Assembly (NCBI GenBank): GCA_905233595.1
Contig: CAJOFI010000039.1
Span: forward strand, 1-9,933
Direction of reading: 5' to 3'
Source: an uncultured Oscillospiraceae bacterium
GTDB lineage: Bacteria > Bacillota > Clostridia > Oscillospirales > Oscillospiraceae
DNA length: 9,933 nucleotides
A program made the translations under genes and the position numbers. Numbering within the stretch: position 1 is the stretch's first letter; each line of letters begins with the position of its first letter. A model generated the notes under the pieces. It worked only from the letters and a program-made list of their open reading frames with translations, searched no databases and was not told the DNA's origin. Below, piece after piece: positions 1-6,154 of the stretch.

Positions 1-20
1 ATAAAAAGGCACAGCAATAA

Positions 21-46
21 GGCGGACAGGCGTCCGCCAAAAAAAA
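21..46. terminator. Hairpin beyond the transposase stop, weak terminator candidate
   Basis: A perfect 7-bp GC-rich stem (GGCGGAC/GTCCGCC, 21-27 and 32-38) with a 4-nt loop lies about 30 nt past the transposase stop and abuts eight A residues (39-46). Read in the transposase direction, the U run comes before the stem and only UUAUUG follows it. It is therefore a poor classical terminator. It may instead be part of the IS end structure. Confidence 0.3.
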
Positions 47-66
47 TGATATACAGAAGGCTGAAA

Positions 67-1380
67 TTATGCTACTCTGTAGATGAAGCTCACGGCAGTT
101 TTGCCGGTCAGGACACGAGGTCTATGTCGATTTGGGCGAATCGGGGAAATGAACCTTGCGATGAGAGCTTCAACAACAGGCGGAGACATGTTCGAGCGGA
201 AGAATTGTCTGCAAATGTACGCGGCGTCGGAGAAGTTTGCCTGATAAACAAATTTCTTTTTGCCTTGCTGAATGACTACGGAACGGGTAATCAATTCAGA
301 GAAGTTGTACATGGTAAGGGCGGCAAAGATTTCCTGGAGGACATGCTCCGTCTTTTTGCTGTGGAAATGGAGCAGGCCAATGGTGTATTTGAGGTCGCGG
401 AAAGAAGTCTCAATGCCCCAGCGCATGGCATAGAGGGCTTTGAGATCATCAGGCGGGAAATCGCTTGGATGGAGATTGGTGAGGATGGTCTCGAAAGAAT
501 CGTGGGATAATTTGAAACGGACAACGCGGAAAGAAATGGGATAAAAGGAAAGTGGGACATTTCTCTGCTTTGCAGGCAGATAATCGAATACGGTTGAAGC
601 AGGGATGCATTTGTATTGATTTCTGTTCTTGAGCAGATGTTTTGCGTAATTGGTCTGTTTGCGTGTCAGATGCAGTTGAACAGGAAAGTCGAACTCATCA
701 TCGACAGGAAGATCAAGACCGCTGACAATACCTTTGTTGGAATCTTTGACGCGAATGAGGAATTTCCAGCCTTTTTCTTGGATGTGAGCCATAACGTTGT
801 AGGATTCAAGGCCTCTGTCTGCAATGAGCAGAACATCGCGTAAGGGCGAATCGTCAACCATGTTTGATAAGGCTCTGTGCTCATTGATTTTAAGGCGCTT
901 TTGGATGGCAGCGTCGCAGTAGGTGTGCTGGAGCAGGTCATAGAGGGCGTTAAGGTGCAGAAGGCTGTAAGGCTTTTGCCCATTAGCTCCGGGGAAATAG
1001 GATGCGGGCTCATTGGGATTCGTGGGGATATGGATGTCCGAGCCGTCAAAGGCCAGCAAGCGGAAGCCTCTGTATCGGAGGTTGCCATCAGTTCGCCGGG
1101 CGAACTGATGGAAGATGTATTCCAACGCCTCGGACATAATTTTTGCTCGTTGTTGGACAAAAGCAGCTGAAGTGGCGACATTCGGCGAAAAACCGAAATA
1201 GTCCAACATCTCGTGGTTGAGCGTGCCGCCTCCCATGCCCAATATCAGCTTAAAAACCTGATGCAGAGGCAGTTTGCGGTTTCGGGTGAAGTCCTTTTCG
1301 GGTTCTTTCAGGAACTGACGGTTTTCGCAAGTCTGAGAGATAAGAGAAAATAGGATGCGTTTGATCTTTTCTGGCTTCAT
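67..1380 (-). CDS. IS4-family DDE transposase, full length
   Basis: Cut-and-paste transposase of 437 aa, the usual size for IS4-family enzymes. The RNase H-like DDE core is visible. The first Asp is D112 in the FDGSD motif and the second is D188 in LLIADRGLES. The catalytic Glu is E324 inside the family signature Y-(2)-R-(3)-E-(6)-K, here Y317, R320, E324 and K331, with exact spacing. The N-terminal 100 residues are basic and probably contact the DNA ends. No frameshift or internal stop is seen, so the enzyme should be active. The start at 1380 is supported by AAGGAGG seven nt upstream (1388-1394). Two hairpins sit directly before that ribosome site and may limit its expression. Family assignment is firm. 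The exact IS name is not recognised. Confidence 0.95.
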   Translation of the reverse strand: MKPEKIKRILFSLISQTCENRQFLKEPEKDFTRNRKLPLHQVFKLILGMGGGTLNHEMLDYFGFSPNVATSAAFVQQRAKIMSEALEYIFHQFARRTDGNLRYRGFRLLAFDGSDIHIPTNPNEPASYFPGANGQKPYSLLHLNALYDLLQHTYCDAAIQKRLKINEHRALSNMVDDSPLRDVLLIADRGLESYNVMAHIQEKGWKFLIRVKDSNKGIVSGLDLPVDDEFDFPVQLHLTRKQTNYAKHLLKNRNQYKCIPASTVFDYLPAKQRNVPLSFYPISFRVVRFKLSHDSFETILTNLHPSDFPPDDLKALYAMRWGIETSFRDLKYTIGLLHFHSKKTEHVLQEIFAALTMYNFSELITRSVVIQQGKKKFVYQANFSDAAYICRQFFRSNMSPPVVEALIARFISPIRPNRHRPRVLTGKTAVSFIYRVA

Positions 1381-1392
1381 GTGTCGGCCTCC

Positions 1393-1427
1393 TTGTTATG
1401 AGATGCAGGGGACATGTCTCATAACAA
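1393..1427 (-). promoter_or_regulatory. Hairpin abutting the transposase ribosome site
   Basis: A perfect 11-bp inverted repeat, TTGTTATGAGA (1393-1403) and TCTCATAACAA (1417-1427), with a 13-nt loop. On the transposase mRNA its 3' arm ends two bases inside the AAGGAGG ribosome site (1388-1394). Folding could hinder ribosome loading, or protect the transposase from transcripts entering from outside, as is known for some other IS elements. The function is inferred. Confidence 0.55.
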
Positions 1428-1428
1428 A

Positions 1429-1463
1429 GGCCGCTTTCGCTGCATCTGTCAGCGAAAGCGGCC
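1429..1463 (-). repeat. Perfect 13-bp inverted repeat at the IS right side
   Basis: GGCCGCTTTCGCT (1429-1441) and AGCGAAAGCGGCC (1451-1463) form a perfect stem with a 9-nt loop, only one base from the next hairpin (1393-1427). On the transposase strand it is followed by TTTGTTATG, a weak U run. It could be a partial terminator against read-through from the ABC gene, or a structural element of the IS leader. Confidence 0.55.
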
Positions 1464-1502
1464 GCACAAAATTGATCATTTGTCAAGTGTTTTCGATAAA
1501 AA

Positions 1503-1549
1503 TCTCAAAAAAAGAGCCACCCTCATCTCAGTTCCTGAGATGAGGGTGG
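1503..1549 (-). terminator. Intrinsic terminator of the ABC ATPase gene
   Basis: A perfect 14-bp stem (1517-1530 with 1536-1549) and a 5-nt loop. On the minus strand it is followed by CTCTTTTTTTGAG. This is a strong rho-independent terminator 55 nt past the ABC gene stop. On the plus strand the stem is not followed by a T run, so it works in one direction. Confidence 0.9.
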
Positions 1550-1603
1550 TATGTCATCTTATCTTAATGACATTGGCCGTACGGCGGTGTTTTTTTATGT
1601 GTC

Positions 1604-2788
1604 TTACAGCAGGTTCTCCTCGGTCTCCTTGTCAAAGAGATGCATCAGCTTCGGCTGGAAGGTGAACTTGACGGCGCTGCCGTTTGCGACGGACTTGCCC
1701 TCGAGCTCGGTGGTCGGAACGACCGCGACGACGTCCTGGCCGCTCGCATTCATGTGCAGGTGCAGCTCGGAGCCCATCATTTCGCTGACGTCGATCTTGC
1801 CGTCGATGCCCGCGTCGCCCAGCGTGACATGCACCGGACGCACGCCCGCGACGACGTCCTTGGCCGGCACGTTCTTCGCGGCGAGCGCCTTGTTCTGCTC
1901 GTCGGTGAGGGCGACCTTGTGACCCAGCACCTCAACGGCGTACTTGTCGCCTTCGCGGAGCAGCTTGGAGCCGGGGAAGAAGTTCATCTGCGGCGTGCCG
2001 ATGAAGCCCGCGACGAACAGGTTCTTCGGATGGTTGAACACCTCCTGCGGGGTGCCGATCTGCTGGATGTAGCCGTCCTTCATGATGACGATGCGGTCGC
2101 CCAGCGTCATGGCCTCGGTCTGGTCATGGGTGACGTACATGAAGGTGGTGTTGATGCGCTGACGCAGCTTGATGATCTCAGCGCGCATCTCGTTACGGAG
2201 CTTGGCGTCGAGGTTGGACAGAGGCTCGTCCATCAGCATGACCTTCGGGTCACGCACGATGGCGCGGCCGATGGCGACACGCTGACGCTGACCGCCGGAC
2301 AGCGCCTTGGGCTTACGCTCGAGGTACTGGGTAATGTCGAGGATCTCTGCGGCCTCACGGACCTTCTTGTCGATGACGTCCTTCGGCTCCTTGCGCAGCT
2401 TCAGGGAGAAGGCCATGTTGTCGTACACGGTCATATGGGGATAGAGGGCGTAGTTCTGGAAAACCATGGCGATATCACGATCCTTGGGGGCCACGTCGTT
2501 CATGACCTTGCCGTCGATGATGAGCTCGCCGCCGGAAATCTCTTCAAGACCTGCGACCATACGCAGGGTGGTGGACTTGCCGCAGCCGGAGGGGCCGACC
2601 AGAACGATGAATTCCTTGTCCTTGATGTCGAGGTTGAACGCCTGAACGGCGACGACGCCTTCATCGGTGATCTGGAGGTTGACCTTCTTCTTCTCGGGTT
2701 CGTCCGCTTTCTTTTTCTTGGACTTCTTCTGCTCACCGCTTACAAAGGGGTAGACCTTCTTGATGTTTTTGAGCTGAACAGTTGCCAT
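1604..2788 (-). CDS. Sugar ABC importer ATP-binding subunit, MsmK/UgpC/MalK type
   Basis: ATPase that powers carbohydrate ABC importers (CUT1 class) by binding their membrane subunits on the cytoplasmic side. The protein has 394 aa. Visible motifs are Walker [10 protein letters not shown] (65-73), Q-loop Q111, signature LSGGQ (163-167), Walker B VMLMDEP (183-189), H-loop H221, and a C-terminal TOBE-like regulatory part from about residue 270 with the [10 protein letters not shown] motif. Between the first strand ([15 protein letters not shown]) and AVQAFNLDI there is an extra lysine-rich segment at about residues 16-45 that the classical short MsmK/MalK form lacks. No permease or binding protein lies beside it and it has its own terminator. 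It may therefore be a shared ATPase serving several importers, as MsmK and MsmX do (inference). The start at 2788 is chosen because the family begins at this point; an in-frame ATG at 2839 is the alternative. Neither has a normally spaced Shine-Dalgarno site. Confidence 0.93.
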   Translation of the reverse strand: MATVQLKNIKKVYPFVSGEQKKSKKKKADEPEKKKVNLQITDEGVVAVQAFNLDIKDKEFIVLVGPSGCGKSTTLRMVAGLEEISGGELIIDGKVMNDVAPKDRDIAMVFQNYALYPHMTVYDNMAFSLKLRKEPKDVIDKKVREAAEILDITQYLERKPKALSGGQRQRVAIGRAIVRDPKVMLMDEPLSNLDAKLRNEMRAEIIKLRQRINTTFMYVTHDQTEAMTLGDRIVIMKDGYIQQIGTPQEVFNHPKNLFVAGFIGTPQMNFFPGSKLLREGDKYAVEVLGHKVALTDEQNKALAAKNVPAKDVVAGVRPVHVTLGDAGIDGKIDVSEMMGSELHLHMNASGQDVVAVVPTTELEGKSVANGSAVKFTFQPKLMHLFDKETEENLL

Positions 2789-2795
2789 GCATTCC

Positions 2796-2813
2796 GGCTC
2801 TGCACACAGAGCC
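2796..2813 (-). promoter_or_regulatory. Hairpin just before the ABC ATPase start
   Basis: A perfect 7-bp stem GGCTCTG/CAGAGCC with a 4-nt loop ends 7 nt before the ATG at 2788. The only SD-like string near this start, GCGGAGG, lies on the far side and its last two G bases are in the stem. When folded, the hairpin would bring that string near the start codon; unfolded it is more than 20 nt away. A role in setting translation is inferred. Confidence 0.5.
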
Positions 2814-2908
2814 TCCGCTTGCTGTGTGCTCACGGCCATCGGCTTGCGACGCGCCGCTTTGCGACAGGTCTCCACACTGCCGCAGCCCGAGCCCGGGCCA
2901 GAACTTTT

Positions 2909-2915
2909 CCTCCTT
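2909..2915 (-). promoter_or_regulatory. Strong Shine-Dalgarno without an AUG, in the ABC gene leader
   Basis: AAGGAGG on the minus strand, set in an A-rich stretch, lies about 120 nt before the ABC start. No ATG, GTG or TTG is at a usable distance. A CTG lies exactly 7 nt away (2899-2901). It would open a 23-codon, arginine- and alanine-rich frame that stops at 2830-2832, overlapping the alternative in-frame ABC start at 2839. It is either a leader peptide with a rare start or a displaced ribosome site. Confidence 0.4.
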
Positions 2916-2971
2916 TTTTGTATGTACCCCCGCCAGAAAGTGGAGTGGCAAAGGGTCATCGGAATTTATAT

Positions 2972-2996
2972 GTGATGGGCGTTTCGCCCGGATCAC
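2972..2996 (-). promoter_or_regulatory. Bulged hairpin in the ABC gene leader
   Basis: On the minus strand GTGAT-CC-GGGCG-AAA-CGCCC-ATCAC forms two stacked 5-bp stems with a 2-nt bulge and an AAA loop. It begins about 20 nt after the predicted transcription start. No T run follows, so it is not a terminator. It may stabilise the mRNA or be part of a regulatory leader. No known riboswitch class was recognised. Confidence 0.5.
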
Positions 2997-3023
2997 CGCA
3001 CAGTAGTTCCAATGCTAAATCTG

Positions 3024-3052
3024 AGTATAAACGAAGCGCCGCAGGCTTGCAA
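3024..3052 (-). promoter_or_regulatory. Predicted sigma-A promoter of the ABC ATPase gene
   Basis: The -35 is TTGCAA (3047-3052), followed by a 17-nt spacer and a -10 of TATACT (3024-3029), read on the minus strand. Transcription would begin near 3017, giving a leader of about 230 nt. The -10 and the spacing are good; the -35 is moderate. The gap from 2789 to 3221 holds this promoter, the leader structures and the hairpin/repeat block at 3130-3191, but no gene I can support. Confidence 0.6.
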
Positions 3053-3129
3053 GAGCAAATTCGCGGCGCGGAAAATTTTGTGAATTGTCCATAAGCATAC
3101 GGCTTCCGATTTGTAGTATTTGACGATTG

Positions 3130-3162
3130 GGGGGCTGTGAAATCTTCGTCTTCACAACCCCC
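3130..3162. terminator. Long hairpin in the ABC/peptidase gap
   Basis: GGGGG-C-TGTGAA (3130-3141) pairs with TTCACA-A-CCCCC (3151-3162), with one mismatch and a 9-nt loop. It lies about 60 nt past the stop of the peptidase gene. In the peptidase direction no U run follows. In the plus direction GGTTTTCAGTTTT follows. It could end peptidase transcripts imperfectly or block antisense transcripts. Confidence 0.4.
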
Positions 3163-3164
3163 GG

Positions 3165-3178
3165 TTTTCAGTTTTCAG
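3165..3178 (-). repeat. Two CTGAAAA heptamers past the peptidase gene
   Basis: On the minus strand CTGAAAACTGAAAA is two copies of a 7-bp unit, the same unit as the longer array just past ppk1 (8391-8425). Both lie after a gene's stop, read in that gene's direction, and both are followed by a hairpin. A small inverted repeat GGCAGA-AA-TCTGCC (3178-3191) adjoins it. It probably belongs to a repeat family of this genome. Confidence 0.5.
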
Positions 3179-3221
3179 GCAGAAATCTGCCCCGCTTTTC
3201 TAAAAAAAACCAAAAACTGCA

Positions 3222-4469
3222 TCAGGTCACCAGCGCGCCGAGGAGCAGGACGCCCCGCACGCGCTCGTAGATCGCGTCGAAGTCCGCGATGGGCAGGGGG
3301 TTGACGCCGCGCCCCAGCTCGAGCGTGAAGCCCGGGCGGACGTAGTCCTGGATGAACCAGTCCTTATAGCCGGCAAAGCCCGAGGCGAAGGGGGTCTCCT
3401 CCGCCGCGTAGCCCGAGAGGTCGGAGAAGAGCGCCGCGATCTCCCCGGCGCCCGGCACCTCCACGTCGAGGTAGCGCCAGTAGATCACCTCGCCCTGCGT
3501 GTGCAGCGAGAGCGTGAGCGCGGGGTCGAAGGCGCGGGTATAGTCGTACATCGCGCGGCTCTCCGGCGCGCTGAGCGGAGACGCGCCGACGTAATCCCCC
3601 GGCGCGGGGGAGGTGACGCCGAGGGCGTATTTGTTCTCCCTCGCCTGCTCCCAGAGCGCGGGGTACTGGAGGTCTAAGTCAACGCCCCGGATATTGGCCT
3701 TCCAGCTGCGCGGGCAGGGAGCCTCCTCCCAGGCGCGCCCCTGCGTGAGCTCCCCGGTCACGAGATCCACGCCGTCGGGGTTGACGCAGGGGATGAGCGT
3801 GACGCTTGCGTAGTCGAGAAGCTCGGCGGCGTCGGTGCCCATCAGCGCGCCGCCCCTCGCCGCGGCCTCGCCCAGCTCCTCGGCAAAGCGCAGCAGCACC
3901 GGGATCGTGATCCACTCGTTGGCGTGGTGGGCGGCGTTGTAGAGCACGCGGTTCGCGCCCTGCCCCATTTGCAGGCTCCAGAGCGGTCTGCCCAGCGCGC
4001 TGCGCCCGATGGAGCCCGCGCGCAGGGCGGGATAGCGCGCCGCAAGCCCCTCCACGCAGCAGGCGACGAGCTCCGCGCAGTAGTCGATGCCCGTGGGCAC
4101 GACCGCGAAGGGCAGCGGCACGGCGATCTCGGCGCCGAGGGGGATGCTCTCCGGCGCGAGGGCGGGGTTTGCCGCCATCACCGCGCCAAGCTCCGCCCCG
4201 TAGAGCCGGGAGATCGACCAGAAGCTCTCGCCCCGCCGCACCCGATGCGTGAGATAGCCCGTGTACCAGGGTCTGAGCGCCCGGTGGGTCATCTCGCCGA
4301 CGACGCCGTCGGGCTTTAAGCCCATGCGGCGCTGAAACGCGGCGACGGCCTCGCGCGTCGCGTTGCCGAAGCGCCCGTCGGTCTGCAGCACGGCGATCCC
4401 CGACCGGTTCAGCGCAAGCTGCAAAAGCTGCACCAGCGGCCCCCGGCTTCCCTCGCGCAGAGTTCTCAT
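3222..4469 (-). CDS. M14-family gamma-D-Glu-diamino acid endopeptidase with PG-binding and LysM domains
   Basis: Zinc endopeptidase predicted to cut the gamma-D-glutamyl to diamino-acid bond in peptidoglycan stem peptides. Domains in its 415 aa: a peptidoglycan-binding type 1 repeat at about 5-65 (TDGRFGNATREAVAAFQ), LysM at about 73-118 (HRVRRGESFWSIS), and the M14 catalytic domain at about 127-412. Zinc ligands are H182 and E185 (HHANEW) and H323 (SLHTQGE). The catalytic Glu is E384 (FTLELGRGVNPLP). The DLDLQYPALW motif (264-273) resembles the DLNDQFPA form of the Bacillus endopeptidase I/YqgT group and lacks the carboxylate-binding Arg of digestive carboxypeptidases, which favours an endopeptidase. 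No signal peptide or membrane segment is seen, as in the spore-linked relatives. GGAGG lies 7 nt before the start. The gene stands alone and is transcribed away from the ppk genes. Confidence 0.9.
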   Translation of the reverse strand: MRTLREGSRGPLVQLLQLALNRSGIAVLQTDGRFGNATREAVAAFQRRMGLKPDGVVGEMTHRALRPWYTGYLTHRVRRGESFWSISRLYGAELGAVMAANPALAPESIPLGAEIAVPLPFAVVPTGIDYCAELVACCVEGLAARYPALRAGSIGRSALGRPLWSLQMGQGANRVLYNAAHHANEWITIPVLLRFAEELGEAAARGGALMGTDAAELLDYASVTLIPCVNPDGVDLVTGELTQGRAWEEAPCPRSWKANIRGVDLDLQYPALWEQARENKYALGVTSPAPGDYVGASPLSAPESRAMYDYTRAFDPALTLSLHTQGEVIYWRYLDVEVPGAGEIAALFSDLSGYAAEETPFASGFAGYKDWFIQDYVRPGFTLELGRGVNPLPIADFDAIYERVRGVLLLGALVT

Positions 4470-4492
4470 AGCATCCCCTCCAAGCCTTTTTT

Positions 4493-4525
4493 CACAATCT
4501 ATGCAAAGGGAATTTTTTATATGCC
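4493..4525 (-). promoter_or_regulatory. Possible forespore-type promoter of the endopeptidase gene
   Basis: Upstream of the peptidase on the minus strand there is GCATA, then 16 nt, then CATAGATT. This partly resembles promoters of sigma-F/sigma-G type (GYATA at -35 and, for sigma-G, a CAT-containing -10). No good TTGACA-like -35 at sigma-A spacing was found here. The match is imperfect, so this is a suggestion only. It would fit a spore peptidoglycan enzyme without a signal peptide. Confidence 0.25.
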
Positions 4526-4533
4526 GCTTTTTG

Positions 4534-4562
4534 TTGACTTCACGGATTACCTATACTAAAAT
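4534..4562 (+). promoter_or_regulatory. Predicted sigma-A promoter of the ppk operon
   Basis: TTGACT (4534-4539), a spacer of exactly 17 nt, and TAAAAT (4557-4562), each one mismatch from consensus. Transcription would begin near 4569, leaving a leader of about 67 nt. It is the only strong promoter seen before the two ppk genes. Confidence 0.75.
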
Positions 4563-4577
4563 AGAAGGCAGGCAGTC

Positions 4578-4602
4578 GGGAGGCGCGCGGCTGTGTCCTC
4601 CC
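4578..4602 (+). promoter_or_regulatory. Hairpin in the ppk operon leader
   Basis: GGGAGG (4578-4583) and CCTCCC (4597-4602) form a 6-bp stem with a 13-nt loop, about 10 nt after the predicted transcript start. The ribosome site AAGGAAGG (4622-4629) lies outside it, 6 nt before the start codon. It could protect the 5' end of the mRNA. No T run follows, so it is not an attenuator by itself. Confidence 0.35.
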
Positions 4603-4635
4603 ACCTCGAAAAAAATACAATAAGGAAGGTGCCAT

Positions 4636-6138
4636 ATGAGTAAAGACAAAAAGAAGGAGAAGAAGCTCAAGGGCGAGAAGCCTGTGAAGAACGACGAAAA
4701 CGCCCTCATCAAGGAGGAGATCAAGGCCATGCGCGCCCATCTCATGGGCCTGCAGCAGACCATCCGCGAGAAGGGGCTGCCCATCATCGTGCTGGTGGAG
4801 GGCTGGGCGGCCGCCGGGAAGGGCAGCCTCATCAACGAGCTCATCAGCGAGCTCGACCCACGCTTTTACAGCGTCGTCTCCCCGGCGGTCGTGCCGGAGA
4901 ACGAGGTGCGCTATCCCTTCCTCTACCCCTACGCCAAGGCGATCCCCGAGGACGGGAAGATCACCTTCTACGATTCCGGCTGGATGGAGGACTGCGTGCG
5001 CAAGCTCCTGCGCCGGGAGATCACCTGGGAGACCTACAAGATGCGCCTGCGCGCGGTGGGCGAGTTCGAGCGGCAGCTGCGCGACGGGGGTTACCTGCTG
5101 CTCAAGCTGTTCGTGGACATCGACCGCGAGGAGCAGCACAAGCGCCTGCGCGCCCTGCGGGAGAATTACGAGACGGCCTGGCGCGTGACGGAGGAGGATC
5201 TCTGGCAGCACCAGGAGCACAAGCTCTTCAGCAAGGCCTATGAGGACTTCATGGACAAGACCGACGAGGTCATCCCCTGGCACGTGCTCGACGGCAGCCG
5301 GAAGACCCACGCCGCCCACAAGGCGCTCGAGCTGCTGACCGGGCTCGTAGACAAGGCGCTCGAGCAGGGGCGCTACGTGGGCAAGCCCTTCAAGGCGGAC
5401 TTCCCGCTCCAGCAGCTCCCGAAGCTCAGCGAGGTCGATCTCTCCCCGGTCATCAGCGACGAGGAGTACAAGAAGGAGCTCAAGAAGCTGCAAAAGCGCC
5501 TGGGCGAGCTGCATAACGTGATCTACCGCAAGAAGATCCCCGTGATCCTCTGCTACGAGGGCTGGGACGCGGCCGGCAAGGGCGGCAACATCCGCCGTAT
5601 CGCCAGACCCCTCGACCCGCGCGGCTGCGACGTGATGCCCATCGCCTCCCCCACGCCCGAGGAGCTGCACCGCCAGTACCTCTGGCGCTTCTGGAAGCGG
5701 CTTCCGAGGAGCGGGCACATCTGCATCTTCGACCGCACCTGGTACGGGCGCGTGATGGTGGAGCGGCTGGAGGGCTTCTGCTCGGAGGACGACTGGAAGC
5801 GCGCCTACAACGAGATCAACGAGTTCGAGCGCCAGCTCACCGACTGGGGCGCCGTGGTGCTCAAGTTCTGGATCCACATCGACCAGGACACCCAGCTCGC
5901 CCGCTTCACCGACCGGCAGAATACCCCGGAGAAGCAGTGGAAGCTCACGGACGAGGATTGGCGCAACCGCGAGAAGTGGCCGCAGTATGAGCAGGCCATC
6001 GACGAGATGCTCGAGAAGACGAGCACCGAGAACGCCCCCTGGTTCATCATCGAGTCCAACGACAAGAAGTACGCCCGCATCAAGACCCTGAAAATCGTCA
6101 TCGAGGCGCTGGAAAAGGCCATCGAGAATAAAATGTAA
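4636..6138 (+). CDS. Polyphosphate kinase 2, two-domain class II (polyphosphate:AMP phosphotransferase type)
   Basis: Predicted to move phosphate from polyphosphate to AMP, making ADP, in the cytoplasm. The 500-aa protein is two PPK2 domains in tandem, the layout of class II enzymes. The N-terminal copy (about 30-245) has Walker A EGWAAAGKGS (55-64), but where the lid and Walker B motif should be it reads YDSGWMEDC (112-120). The C-terminal copy (about 275-495) is canonical: Walker A EGWDAAGKGG (308-317), FDRTWYGRVMVERLEGF (365-381) and the WKLTDEDWRNREKWPQY stretch. The C-terminal half is thus probably the active one, as reported for class II enzymes. The first 18 residues are a lysine-rich tail. 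It is the first gene of the operon, with AAGGAAGG 6 nt before the start. Substrate choice (AMP versus nucleoside diphosphate) is inferred from the domain layout. Confidence 0.93.
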   Translation: MSKDKKKEKKLKGEKPVKNDENALIKEEIKAMRAHLMGLQQTIREKGLPIIVLVEGWAAAGKGSLINELISELDPRFYSVVSPAVVPENEVRYPFLYPYAKAIPEDGKITFYDSGWMEDCVRKLLRREITWETYKMRLRAVGEFERQLRDGGYLLLKLFVDIDREEQHKRLRALRENYETAWRVTEEDLWQHQEHKLFSKAYEDFMDKTDEVIPWHVLDGSRKTHAAHKALELLTGLVDKALEQGRYVGKPFKADFPLQQLPKLSEVDLSPVISDEEYKKELKKLQKRLGELHNVIYRKKIPVILCYEGWDAAGKGGNIRRIARPLDPRGCDVMPIASPTPEELHRQYLWRFWKRLPRSGHICIFDRTWYGRVMVERLEGFCSEDDWKRAYNEINEFERQLTDWGAVVLKFWIHIDQDTQLARFTDRQNTPEKQWKLTDEDWRNREKWPQYEQAIDEMLEKTSTENAPWFIIESNDKKYARIKTLKIVIEALEKAIENKM

Positions 6139-6154
6139 AGAATAGAGTAATTGT

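Larger units (their letters stand above)
1..1463 (-). mobile_element. IS4-family insertion sequence, ends not fixed
   Basis: One intact IS4-type transposase (67-1380) with short non-coding flanks. The stretch is visibly poorer in G and C than the genes to its right, which suggests acquired DNA. The right end must lie between the hairpin at 1429-1463 and the ABC-gene terminator at 1517-1549, because that terminator is undamaged. I could not find a convincing pair of terminal inverted repeats, so the left end may be within bases 1-66 or before the window. The stated span is the part that clearly belongs to the element. Confidence 0.7.

Noticed and set aside
1..1502. ATAAAAA at 1-7 and again at 1496-1502, a possible 7-bp target-site duplication around the IS.
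   Set aside because: The bases just inside (GGCACAGCAATAAGG and, reversed, CGAAAACACTTGACA) do not form convincing terminal inverted repeats, and an A-rich 7-mer can recur by chance.
1464..1510. TTGACA on the minus strand (1481-1486) as the -35 of a transposase promoter.
   Set aside because: The bases 17 nt downstream are GGCCGC, not TATAAT-like, and no shifted -10 of fair quality was found.
2789..2959. The longer 451-codon version of the ABC gene starting at 2959.
   Set aside because: The extra 57 residues are low-complexity and unlike the family N-terminus. [13 protein letters not shown] at 2788 matches where these ATPases normally begin.
4613..4629. A-rich stretch before ppk2 as a terminator for the minus-strand peptidase side.
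   Set aside because: The peptidase is transcribed away from this region, and the T run on the minus strand precedes the hairpin at 4578-4602 rather than following it.
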